This document shows, piece by piece, positions 7,891-15,746 of a DNA stretch of 64,000 nucleotides. A program made the translations under genes and the position numbers. The stretch is from Actinoplanes derwentensis (GTDB taxonomy: Bacteria; Actinomycetota; Actinomycetes; Mycobacteriales; Micromonosporaceae), in NCBI RefSeq assembly GCF_900104725.1, contig NZ_LT629758.1:7102001-7166000 (forward strand), written 5' to 3'. Each line of letters begins with the position of its first letter. The stretch's first letter is position 1. A model generated the notes under the pieces. That model was not told where the DNA came from and searched no databases. It worked only from the letters and a program-made list of their open reading frames with translations.

Positions 7891-8552
7891 GGTGCCAGCC
7901 TTTCGACGACCCAGTCGCCCTCGGTGCTGCCGAAAGTGTTGCGGAACCGCAGCCGGTCGTGCAGACGGCTGCTACGGCCCTGCCAGAACTCCACCGTGTC
8001 CGGGCGTACCAGAAATCCGCCCCAATGCGGCGGAGCCGCGACCGGTCCGTCAGCGAACCTCTCAGCGGCCGCGGCCAGCCCCTGGTCCAGTGCTTCCGGG
8101 CCGGGCAGCACGGTCGACTGCGGGCTGGCCCACGCCCCCAACTGGGAGCCGCGGGGGCGGGACCGGAAATACTCCTCGGTCTCGGCCCGGCTCACCCGTT
8201 CCACCGCCCCGGACACGATCACCTGGCGTTGCATCGGAAACCAGGGAAAGACCAGGCTTGCGTACGGGTTGAGCGTCGCCTCCGCACCCTTGCGCGACTC
8301 ATAATTCGTGAAGAAGACAAAACCCTTGCTGTCGTACGCCTTGAGCAGCACCGTCCGCGCCGACGGCCGGGCCTGCCGATCCGCGGTGGCCACGATCATC
8401 GCGTTGGGCTCCGGCAGACCGAAGGCCGTCGCATCGGCGAACCAGCTCGCGAACTGCCCGGTCCAGTCGGCGGCCAGGCTGTCCTCGGTCAGTGGCGGCC
8501 ACTCGGTGTAATCGCGGCGCATTCCGGCAGGTGACGGCGGTTCGGTGACCAC
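7887..8552 (-). CDS. pdxH: Pyridoxamine 5'-phosphate oxidase
   Basis: A 221-residue FMN enzyme that oxidises pyridoxamine or pyridoxine 5'-phosphate to pyridoxal 5'-phosphate, the last step of vitamin B6 salvage. Visible motifs include ARTVLLKAYDSKGFVFFTNYESRKG (FMN binding), FPWFPMQRQVIVSGAVERV, and the C-terminal WQGRSSRLHDRLRF with the substrate-contacting Arg and His. GTG 8552 is chosen because AAGGAG sits six bases upstream. Longer in-frame extension is antisense to the citrate synthase gene and is not coding. The PLP-dependent serC lies nearby but on the other strand. Confidence 0.93.
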   Translation of the reverse strand: MVTEPPSPAGMRRDYTEWPPLTEDSLAADWTGQFASWFADATAFGLPEPNAMIVATADRQARPSARTVLLKAYDSKGFVFFTNYESRKGAEATLNPYASLVFPWFPMQRQVIVSGAVERVSRAETEEYFRSRPRGSQLGAWASPQSTVLPGPEALDQGLAAAAERFADGPVAAPPHWGGFLVRPDTVEFWQGRSSRLHDRLRFRNTFGSTEGDWVVERLAP

Positions 8553-8738
8553 ACCAGCTCCTTCGCTCAGGTGTCGGCTCTGCCCGTGGGGGCGGAAACG
8601 ACGGTAAGTCCCGCGCCCGGAAACGTCAGGTGAACCAGGATGGGTGTCATCGAGAGCACAATCGCGGCGGGTCGACCGGGCGGTTACCCGGCGGGCAAGA
8701 TGAATCACCCACCGCAGTTCGGTTCCACAGGGAGTGCC

Positions 8739-9845
8739 GTGACCGACTTCAAGCCAGGGCTCGAGGGCGTCATCGCGTTCGAGACTCAGATAGCCGAACC
8801 CGACCGCGACGGTGGCGCGCTGCGATACCGCGGCGTCGACATCGAGGATCTGATCGGACAGGTCTCCTTCGGCAACGTCTGGGGCCTGCTGGTCGACGGC
8901 AAGTTCGGGCCCGGGCTGCCACCGGCCGAGCCGTTCCCGGTGCCGGTGCACTCCGGAGACATCCGCGTCGACGTGCAGTCCGCCGTGGCCATGCTGGCGC
9001 CGTACTGGGGCCTGTCGCAGATGTTCGACATCGACGACAAGCAGGCCCGCAAGGACCTGGCCCGGGTGTCGGTGACCGCGCTCTCGTTCGTCGCGCAGGC
9101 GGCCCGCGGGCTGGGCCTGCCGGCCGTCCCGCAGAAGGACATCGACAAGGCCGAGACCATCGTGGAGCGGTTCATGCGCCGGTGGCGTGGCGAGCCCGAC
9201 CCGCGGCACGTCAAGGCCGTCGACGCCTACTTCATCTCGGCCTGCGAGCACGGTCTCAACGCGTCCACCTTCACCACCCGCATCGTCGCGTCCACCGGCG
9301 CCGACGCGGCCGCCTGCATCTCCTCCGGCATCGGCGCGCTCTCCGGCCCGCTGCACGGTGGCGCCCCGACCCGGGTGCTGAGCATGATCGAGGCGGTCGA
9401 GCGCAGCGGCGACGCCGAGGCCTATGTGAAGGACGTGCTCGACCGCGGCGACCGCCTGATGGGTTTCGGCCACCGGGTGTACCGGGCCGAGGACCCGCGG
9501 GCCCGGGTGCTGCGCCGGATCGCGAAGGAGCTGAACGCGCCCCGGTTCGAGGTGGCCGCCGCGCTGGAGGTGGCCGCCCTGGCCGAGTTGCGCGAGCGCA
9601 AGCCCGGTCACGAGCTGTGGACGAACGTGGAGTTCTGGTCCGCCGTGGTGCTCGACTTCGCCGAGGTCCCGTCGCACATGTTCACCTCGATGTTCACCTG
9701 CGCCCGGGTCGCCGGGTGGAGCGCGCACATCCTGGAGCAGAAGCGCCTGGACCGGATTCTGCGCCCCGGCCTCCACTATGTGGGACCCGAGCCCCGGAAG
9801 CCGCAGGAGGTCGAGGGCTGGGATCAGCTGCCGCATAATGTGTGA
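8739..9845 (+). CDS. citA: Citrate synthase 2
   Basis: A 368-residue citrate synthase of the actinobacterial type 2 clade, condensing acetyl-CoA and oxaloacetate. The start is GTG 8739, preceded by GGGAG, giving VTDFKPGLEGVIAFET, the usual N-terminus of this clade. Catalytic-region motifs are GALSGPLHGGAPTRVL (His) and GFGHRVYRAEDPRA (His). The third catalytic position falls in TNVEFWSAVVLDFAE, where this clade has Glu in place of the Asp of classical enzymes. The stop overlaps the next start (GTGA). A 186-bp gap separates it from divergently transcribed pdxH. Confidence 0.93.
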   Translation: MTDFKPGLEGVIAFETQIAEPDRDGGALRYRGVDIEDLIGQVSFGNVWGLLVDGKFGPGLPPAEPFPVPVHSGDIRVDVQSAVAMLAPYWGLSQMFDIDDKQARKDLARVSVTALSFVAQAARGLGLPAVPQKDIDKAETIVERFMRRWRGEPDPRHVKAVDAYFISACEHGLNASTFTTRIVASTGADAAACISSGIGALSGPLHGGAPTRVLSMIEAVERSGDAEAYVKDVLDRGDRLMGFGHRVYRAEDPRARVLRRIAKELNAPRFEVAAALEVAALAELRERKPGHELWTNVEFWSAVVLDFAEVPSHMFTSMFTCARVAGWSAHILEQKRLDRILRPGLHYVGPEPRKPQEVEGWDQLPHNV

Positions 9846-10969
9846 CCGTGACTGCTGACATCCGGATTCCTGACGCGATCAAGCCCGTCGACGGACGGTT
9901 CGGCTCTGGGCCGAGCAAGGTCCGCCCCGAAGGTGTCGAGGCGCTCTCCGCGGTGTCCCGCACGTTCATGGGCACGTCCCACCGGCAGAAGGTGGTCAAG
10001 GACCAGGTGGCCCGTCTGCGCCGGGGCCTGGCCGAGTTCTTCGCCGCGCCGGACGGCTACGAGGTGGTCCTGGCCAACGGCGGCACCAGCGCGTTCTGGG
10101 AGATCGCGACGTTCGGCCTGGTGCGGGAGAAAGCGCAGTTCGCCGAGTTCGGTGAATTCGGCGCCAAGTTCGTGCAGGCGGTCACGGACGCCCCGTTCCT
10201 GGCCGACCCGACGGTGCATCGCGCGCCCGCCGGTCAGGCGGCCTATCTGACCGGCGAGGCCGGTGTCGACGTCTACGCCACCGTGCAGAACGAGACGTCC
10301 ACCGGGGTGGCCGTGCCGGTCCGCCGGGTCGCGGGCGCCGACCCGGGCGCGCTCGTGCTCACCGACGCCACCTCGGGCGGCGGCAGCCTCGACGTCGACC
10401 TGCGCCAGACCGATGTCTACTACCTGGCTCCGCAGAAGGCGCTCGGTTCCGACGGCGGCATCTGGCTGGCCCTGATGTCCCCGGCCGCGATCGAGCGGGC
10501 CTTCGAGATCAAGGCCTCGAAGCGCTACATCCCGCAGTTCCTCGACCTGGTCACCGCGATCGAACAGTCCCGCCTGGAGCAGACCTACAACACCCCCGCT
10601 CTGGCCACCGTCTTCCTCGCCGCCGAGCAGGTGGACTGGATGAACGCGCAGGGCGGCCTCTCCTGGGCGGTCAAGCGCAGTGCCGAGAGCGCGGCGGCGA
10701 TCTACGGCTGGGCCGACCGGTCGTCGTTCGCGACCCCGTTCGTGTCCGATCCCGCACTCCGGTCCGCCGCGGTCGCCACGATCGACTTCGCCGAGGAGGT
10801 GGACGCGGCGGCGATCGCCAGGGTGCTGCGGGCCAACGACGTGGTCGACACCGAGCCGTACCGCAAGCTCGGCCGGAACCAGCTCCGGGTCGCTCTCTAC
10901 CCGACGGTCGACCCGTCCGACGTAGCCGCTCTCACCGCCTGTGTGGATTACGTCGTCGAGCGGTTGTAG
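9842..10969 (+). CDS. serC: Phosphoserine transaminase
   Basis: A 375-residue PLP-dependent aminotransferase of the mycobacterial SerC type. It converts 3-phosphohydroxypyruvate and glutamate to phosphoserine and 2-oxoglutarate, in serine synthesis and also in pyridoxine synthesis. The N-terminus RFGSGPSKVRPEGVEAL is diagnostic. The PLP lysine is in YYLAPQKALGSDGG near residue 199. GTG 9842 overlaps the citA stop by four bases; GTG 9848 is possible. Coupling to citA places central carbon entry and serine output in one transcript. Confidence 0.94.
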   Translation: MTVTADIRIPDAIKPVDGRFGSGPSKVRPEGVEALSAVSRTFMGTSHRQKVVKDQVARLRRGLAEFFAAPDGYEVVLANGGTSAFWEIATFGLVREKAQFAEFGEFGAKFVQAVTDAPFLADPTVHRAPAGQAAYLTGEAGVDVYATVQNETSTGVAVPVRRVAGADPGALVLTDATSGGGSLDVDLRQTDVYYLAPQKALGSDGGIWLALMSPAAIERAFEIKASKRYIPQFLDLVTAIEQSRLEQTYNTPALATVFLAAEQVDWMNAQGGLSWAVKRSAESAAAIYGWADRSSFATPFVSDPALRSAAVATIDFAEEVDAAAIARVLRANDVVDTEPYRKLGRNQLRVALYPTVDPSDVAALTACVDYVVERL

Positions 10970-10999
10970 TCCACGAAAGTGGTTCATCGCAGTTGACTC

Positions 11000-11017
11000 A
11001 GGGGTACTCGTACCCCT
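11000..11017 (+). promoter_or_regulatory. Short palindrome between serC and sepH
   Basis: AGGGGTA at 11000-11006 and TACCCCT at 11011-11017 form a perfect 7-bp inverted repeat with a CTCG spacer. It follows serC by 30 bp and precedes sepH by 172 bp. A TTGACT lies immediately before it (10993-10998), so it may be an operator within a promoter rather than a terminator. No T tract follows. Confidence 0.35.
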
Positions 11018-11189
11018 AAAAGGTTTGCAGGAACGCGGCGTACGACAGCGAAGATCATCTCCGCTGGTCAGCACTTTGACGGCGTGGCTTACCCCCATTG
11101 GGTGACCTGGGCGCGTACCGTGTTCCGAAACGCGCCCCCGTGAATGACTCTCGGGGTCACAGGCCAACGCGACGAGACGGAGGCAACGC

Positions 11190-12245
11190 ATGCGGCCGGT
11201 TCGCTTCGTCGCCCTCTCCGAGGACGGACAGGCTCTCGTGCTCGCCGACGAGGTCGGGCGCTTGCTCTCACTCCCCATCGACGACCGGGTCTCCGGGGTC
11301 CTGACCGAGGGCCCGCCGGCTCCCGGCACGGCGGTCGCGGTGCTCTCGGAGAACGCGACCCCCTCGCTGTCCCCGCGTGACATCCAGGCGCGGATCCGCT
11401 CCGGCGACTCCGCCGAGGAGGTCGCCCGGATCGCCGGTGTCCCCGTCGACCGGGTCCTCCGTTACGCCGGCCCGGTGCTGCAGGAGCGCGCCATGCTGGC
11501 GCAGCACGCCCGTCGCACCCGGCTGAAGACGTCCGACTCCGGTCAGCCGCTCGCCGAGGTCGTCGACAGCCGGCTCGCGCAGCACGGCATCGACACCGAG
11601 AAGATCTCCTGGGACGCGTTCCGCCGCGACGACGGCACCTGGCGCATCGTCGCCACCTGGCCGTCCGGCAAGGCCACCGCGCAGGCCATCTGGGACCTCG
11701 ACAAGGGCCGCCAGGTGGTCGCGCCGCACGACGACATGGCGCAATACCTGTGCGCCGAGCGGCCCACTCAGATCCTCGGCCAGGAGCCGGCCCCCGAGCG
11801 TGGTGGTCACGGCCTGCCCGGTCCGGTCCGCAGCGCGGAGCCGACCCGTGGTGGTCACGGCCTGCCCAGCGCCGATCCCGCGGTCCGGGGCGCCACCCGC
11901 GACTCGATCCGGGCCAGCCGCGACGCTCTGCTCGCTTCGCTGGACCGTCCGCTCGAGGGCTCGTCCGGCCGCAGTCTGGAGAGTCCGGCGGCTCGCCGGG
12001 CGGCTTCCGGCGGTGCCGCGGCGCTGCTCGGCGGTGGTTCCGGCTCGGCCTTCGACGACGACAGTGACCTGCCCAAGGAGGTCCCGGCCGTCCCGTCGCT
12101 GGCGGTGCTGCGCCCGCGTCGCACGGTCGGTCAGACCCCCTCGACCGGCAACGAGTCCGAGGATGGCAACAAGCCTCGCAAGCGCCTGCCGAGCTGGGAC
12201 GACGTGCTCTTCGGCGGCGGCCCGGCAGCCCGCGAGTCCTCCTGA
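11190..12245 (+). CDS. sepH: Cell division protein SepH (DUF3071)
   Basis: A 351-residue actinobacterial division protein. In Streptomyces, SepH binds and promotes assembly of FtsZ through its N-terminal domain. The N-terminal ~200 residues here match the DUF3071 form: MRPVRFVALSEDGQALVLADE, a helix-turn-helix-like stretch SAEEVARIAGVPVDRVLRYAGPV, then RRTRLKTSDSGQPL and WDLDKGRQVVAPHDDMAQYL. The rest is low complexity and holds a short internal repeat (RGGHGLP twice, residues ~207 and ~224). It ends with a conserved-looking KRLPSWDDVLFG. The ATG at 11190 follows GGAGGC. Its stop overlaps the thpR start. Confidence 0.92.
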   Translation: MRPVRFVALSEDGQALVLADEVGRLLSLPIDDRVSGVLTEGPPAPGTAVAVLSENATPSLSPRDIQARIRSGDSAEEVARIAGVPVDRVLRYAGPVLQERAMLAQHARRTRLKTSDSGQPLAEVVDSRLAQHGIDTEKISWDAFRRDDGTWRIVATWPSGKATAQAIWDLDKGRQVVAPHDDMAQYLCAERPTQILGQEPAPERGGHGLPGPVRSAEPTRGGHGLPSADPAVRGATRDSIRASRDALLASLDRPLEGSSGRSLESPAARRAASGGAAALLGGGSGSAFDDDSDLPKEVPAVPSLAVLRPRRTVGQTPSTGNESEDGNKPRKRLPSWDDVLFGGGPAARESS

Positions 12246-12715
12246 CCCGCCTTTTCGTCGCGGTCTTCCCGTCCGAGGAAGCCCGCGAGCACCTGCGCCA
12301 TCGGCTGCGGCCCGTTCCCGCCCGGCGGTCCGAGAAATGGCACGTGACGCTGGTCTTTCTCGGCGACGTGCCCGACGACGCGGCGGTGGTGCGCGCGCTC
12401 AGCGAGACGCCTCCACCCGCCCCTTTCAGCCTTCGGCTGTCCGGCGGCGGTCGCTTCGGGCCGGTTGTCTGGGCCGGCCTGGAGGGTGACGTCCCGGCGT
12501 TGCACACCTGCCAAGCGGCGGTACGGTCGTCGCTGGCCACTGTCGGCTTCCCGTCCGATCCCCGGCCCTTCCGACCCCATTTGACGGTCTCCTACCGCTT
12601 CGACCGCCGGTTGGCCGCCGCTCTGACCGGATACACCGGCCCGCCCTGGACGATCGAAGAGTTCTCCCTGGTCAGCAGCGTTGACGGGGAATACCATCGG
12701 TTGTGGACCGGATGA
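12242..12715 (+). CDS. thpR: RNA 2',3'-cyclic phosphodiesterase, apparent CTG start
   Basis: A 157-residue member of the 2H phosphoesterase family (ThpR/LigT), which opens 2',3'-cyclic phosphates on RNA ends in vitro. Both catalytic HxT motifs are present: WHVTLVFLG near residue 33 and HLTVSYRF near 112. The family N-terminus LTRLFVAVFPSEEARE begins at CTG 12242, which overlaps the sepH stop as CTGA. No ATG, GTG or TTG exists in frame upstream of GTG 12344, and starting there would remove the first catalytic His. The CTG start is therefore inferred from family length and coupling. Confidence 0.85.
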   Translation: MTRLFVAVFPSEEAREHLRHRLRPVPARRSEKWHVTLVFLGDVPDDAAVVRALSETPPPAPFSLRLSGGGRFGPVVWAGLEGDVPALHTCQAAVRSSLATVGFPSDPRPFRPHLTVSYRFDRRLAAALTGYTGPPWTIEEFSLVSSVDGEYHRLWTG

Positions 12716-12744
12716 AAGCCGGGCCGCAACCCGTGGGAGGTCCG

Positions 12745-13692
12745 ATGTCACACATGACCCGGTTGTCCCTCATCGGGGCGGTGCTGGCCAGCGGGATGAC
12801 GATGACCGCCTCCCCCGCTCAGGCCGCGTCCACGGGTCTGGCCCGTGTCTACACCTCCGGCGCGACGCAGTTCGTCGAGTTCACCGCCGGGACAGGCAAG
12901 GCCAACCAGGTCGAGGTCTTCCGCGCCGGCAACACGGTCACCTTCGACGACCGGCACCGAATCAGGGCCGGCAAGGGCTGCAAGGCGGTCAAGGGCGACT
13001 CGACGAAAGTGCGCTGCCCGGTGCGGTCCGGCAACGCGGTGACCGTCGACGTCCGGCTCGGCGACAAGAACGACGTCTTCGCCAACAAGACCGCGATGTA
13101 CGCCGAAGTCCGCGGCGGCACCGGCAAGGATCGCCTTTACGGCGGCTCGGGTCCGGACCTGCTGAACGGCGACCGGGGCGCCGACCGGATCTACGGCGGC
13201 GTCGGCGACGACTTCCTCCTGGGCGGTGTCGGCGGCGACGACGTCCTACAGGGCGGTGTCGGTGACGACACTCTCCTGGGCAGCCCCGGAAACGACTACC
13301 TGAACGCCGGGGACGGCGACGACCTGGTCTTCCCCGGCACCGGCAAGGACTACACCTACGCCGGAGACGGCGACGACACCGTCCTGGACGCCGCGGGGAA
13401 CGACATCGTCGACGCGGGTCTCGGCAACGACCGGATCTCCGGCGGCCCCGGAGCGGACCTGATCTACGGCGCCGAGGGCGACGACCGGATCCACGGCGGC
13501 CCCGGCGCCGACCGCCTCTACGGCGACGACGGCGACGACCTGCTGAACGGTTCAGTCGACCGGGCCGGCGGCACGTCCTACGACACCGTGCCGGACACGC
13601 TCGACGGCGGCCCTCACCGCCTCGGCGACACCGCCGAAACCCGGCCCGGCGACACCACGGTCGACTGCGAGACCATCACCCCCGTGCCCTGA
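12745..13692 (+). CDS. Secreted RTX-type calcium-binding repeat protein
   Basis: A 315-residue exported protein. The start is ATG 12745 with GGGAGG five bases upstream. A signal peptide is clear (TRLSLIGAVLASGMTMTASPAQA). After about 100 residues without known domain come roughly ten nonapeptide repeats of the GGxGxDxLx type (GGSGPDLLNG, GGVGDDFLLG, GGPGADLIYG and others, residues ~130-265). These bind calcium and fold into a beta-roll on secretion. There is no catalytic domain and no type I secretion C-terminus, so export is likely by Sec. Role unknown. Confidence 0.86.
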   Translation: MSHMTRLSLIGAVLASGMTMTASPAQAASTGLARVYTSGATQFVEFTAGTGKANQVEVFRAGNTVTFDDRHRIRAGKGCKAVKGDSTKVRCPVRSGNAVTVDVRLGDKNDVFANKTAMYAEVRGGTGKDRLYGGSGPDLLNGDRGADRIYGGVGDDFLLGGVGGDDVLQGGVGDDTLLGSPGNDYLNAGDGDDLVFPGTGKDYTYAGDGDDTVLDAAGNDIVDAGLGNDRISGGPGADLIYGAEGDDRIHGGPGADRLYGDDGDDLLNGSVDRAGGTSYDTVPDTLDGGPHRLGDTAETRPGDTTVDCETITPVP

Positions 13693-14095
13693 CAGCCCTA
13701 CTCCCCCGACCGGCTCTCCCCGAAAAACCAGTCGGCCAACGCCGACGTTCCACGATCCGGCCTACCTCGCGCACCGGATCCCTCTCACGCGAGCATCCTC
13801 TGACCCGGTTACACCCCGACCTACCGCGCCCCACCCAACACGGCGTGGTGATTTACGGCCCGATCCACGCCCTGGCCTCCACCGTGCGCCGGAAAGCAGG
13901 GGGCGCCCGGTATGGCTACTGGTGGCATACCGACAACTCGCTCATCTTCGGCAGCCACCATAAGCCGATGGGGGCAGTGACCACCACGGCCGCCTTGGGC
14001 AGCCAAACCTTACGAGACATGCGTCTCCTCCCCATCACGTCGGGACGATACCGTCCCGTAGCCACAGCAGGGAGCCTGTCCCAGCCTTAAAGAAG
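13693..14095. other. Gene-free stretch with a half REP-like unit
   Basis: No supported gene. At 13843-13870 the sequence GCGTGGTGATTTACGGCCCG matches the left half of the palindromic units at 2277-2380. The opposite arm is missing, so this is a decayed copy. The rest shows no clear hairpin or frame with actinobacterial codon use. Confidence 0.5.
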
Positions 14096-14242
14096 CAAAT
14101 ACCTCTCAGCGGACGGAACTGTATCGTCCTGTTCATCAACTCATCAGCGAAGGCCGTTGCCTTGCGTACGCTCGGCGACCTCGGCTGCGAAGGCGAATCC
14201 GGCACCATCACCGTCGCGTTCAAGAAATCGAAGAACGGCTGA
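14096..14242 (+). pseudogene. Relic of an IS5-type transposase C-terminal region
   Basis: One frame reads LFINSSAKAVALRTLGDLG then CEGESGTITVAFKKSKNG and stops at 14240-14242. This resembles the stretch in IS5-group transposases where an ADLGYEGE-like block precedes VxxKKPKxG, normally followed by about 70 more residues. Here the stop falls right after the motif, and no coherent N-terminal part lies upstream. It is probably a decayed insertion-sequence fragment; the call rests on a short motif only. Confidence 0.42.
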
Positions 14243-14263
14243 TGACCGAGGCGAAGAGCGGGA

Positions 14264-15637
14264 TCAGCGGAACGGGAAGTCGACGTGAGTGCCGATCCGG
14301 TATCCGTCGGGCCATTCGGCGGCGGGCCCATCGGTGCTGTCCAGCCGATTTCGCGAGTCGATGCGCAACACCGACGGCCGTTCGCTGATCACGACGAATC
14401 GGGTGTGTGGCCACCACCAGCCCAGCTGCGACGCGACGACGAAATCGCCCACGAGCGCGCCCGCATCGGCTGGTATCGGTGCGCCGGTCGCCACCAGCCA
14501 GGACGCCCCGACCAGCCGGTTGAGATCGTGGATGCCGCCGAAGTCGCCGCCGAAGTGACCGACCGGGTATCGCCAGTGGAGCGTGCGCCGGCCGGATCTT
14601 CCGGACAGCTCGACGGCGTCCGGCATGCCGGACAGTTTGGCAGCCAGCTCCCCGGCCCGACTTCCGGCCGGCTCGTGGCCTCGCTCGACGTCGGCGCGGC
14701 CAGTAAGGACAAAACTGCTGATGACGAGTTCGCTGTCCCGGTGAACGGCGTGTTCGATGGACTGGCTTACGGCGAAGGTCAACTCGCTGACAGATCTCCC
14801 AACGCTCGTATGCGCTGGTTTTCGCATTGACCGGCGGGCACAGGCATCGACTGTGATCAGCGCCGTGGCGAGGTTCTGGCGGATAAGGTCGAATGCCGGA
14901 TCAGTGTGGCCCAGCACGGACCGACGTCTGCGCCACCCGATCACGACGCCGGCCACCGCAGTGAGCGTGGCGGCCGGCGTCAGCGTGGCGGCCAGCAGTG
15001 TCACGATCCATACCGACGACGGCGGACCTGCGGCCCGGCCCACGATGACGTCGGCGAGAAGTTCGCAGGGAAGCAATACCGCAAACGGGCCTGCACCCAC
15101 GATCCCCACGATGTAGGTATTACGTAGCTCAGTGTCTTCCCACACGGACATGGTCATCGACCAGAGGATCGTGATCAGCAGGAGGCCGCCGACCACCCCG
15201 CCGATCCACGCGCTGCGCCAGTACTCCGGTCCAGGAGATGCCTCGCGGAGGAACCTGGACCCCACAGGGTTACCCGGCAGGATGAGTAGCTGCACCAGGG
15301 CCAGACCGGCGCAGAGCAGCGGCCCGGCCATCGCGAGCTTGACCGAGCTGGTCTGCGGCGGTTTCAAGGTACTTCGGAGAGACGCCTGAAGATCAACCGC
15401 GAGTAGTCGCCCGGCTATGGGCGACGGCACCCAGACCACCCGATCAGGCCAGGGCAGGCCCGCGTGCATGTAACAGCGCCGAACGGCACCCACCAACTCG
15501 CCCCGCTCGCCATCAGTAAGCGGAGAGGTGCTCAACAGGCGGTCGGCCCAGTCCCGGGCGAATCGATCCGCCTCGGCAGCCGGTCCCTCGGACGGCTTCA
15601 CAAAGTCCATCGTGGCAGCTTGGTTCAACCAGGGCAT
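14264..15637 (-). CDS. DUF6745-like protein interrupted by membrane segments
   Basis: A 457-residue protein without known activity. Its N-terminal ~75 residues (RLLSTSPLTDGERGELVGAV, then AGLPWPDRVVWVPSPIAGRLL) and C-terminal ~80 residues (GWWWPHTRFVVISERPSVLR, then RNRLDSTDGPAAEWPDGYRIG) resemble the two ends of DUF6745 proteins. Between them are about four hydrophobic segments at residues ~95-235 (AMAGPLLCAGLALVQLLIL, WIGGVVGGLLLITILW, VGIVGAGPFAVLLPCEL, TLTPAATLTAVAGVVIG) and a ~150-residue soluble stretch. Start could be residue 1 or the internal ATG at residue 10. It lies 109 bp past the end of the kinase gene on the same strand. Confidence 0.65.
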   Translation of the reverse strand: MPWLNQAATMDFVKPSEGPAAEADRFARDWADRLLSTSPLTDGERGELVGAVRRCYMHAGLPWPDRVVWVPSPIAGRLLAVDLQASLRSTLKPPQTSSVKLAMAGPLLCAGLALVQLLILPGNPVGSRFLREASPGPEYWRSAWIGGVVGGLLLITILWSMTMSVWEDTELRNTYIVGIVGAGPFAVLLPCELLADVIVGRAAGPPSSVWIVTLLAATLTPAATLTAVAGVVIGWRRRRSVLGHTDPAFDLIRQNLATALITVDACARRSMRKPAHTSVGRSVSELTFAVSQSIEHAVHRDSELVISSFVLTGRADVERGHEPAGSRAGELAAKLSGMPDAVELSGRSGRRTLHWRYPVGHFGGDFGGIHDLNRLVGASWLVATGAPIPADAGALVGDFVVASQLGWWWPHTRFVVISERPSVLRIDSRNRLDSTDGPAAEWPDGYRIGTHVDFPFR

Positions 15638-15746
15638 TGACCCGGGCCGCCACCCTCATACACTAACGACGGCCATAGCGCGAAATACTCCGTCGACCAG
15701 ATGATCACGGCATTCGTCCGCTGTTGCGGGCCTGTCGGGATGTCGG

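Noticed and set aside
7887..9836. 649-residue minus frame covering pdxH and the antisense of citA
   Set aside because: Only the last ~220 residues match pdxH; the rest is antisense of citrate synthase.
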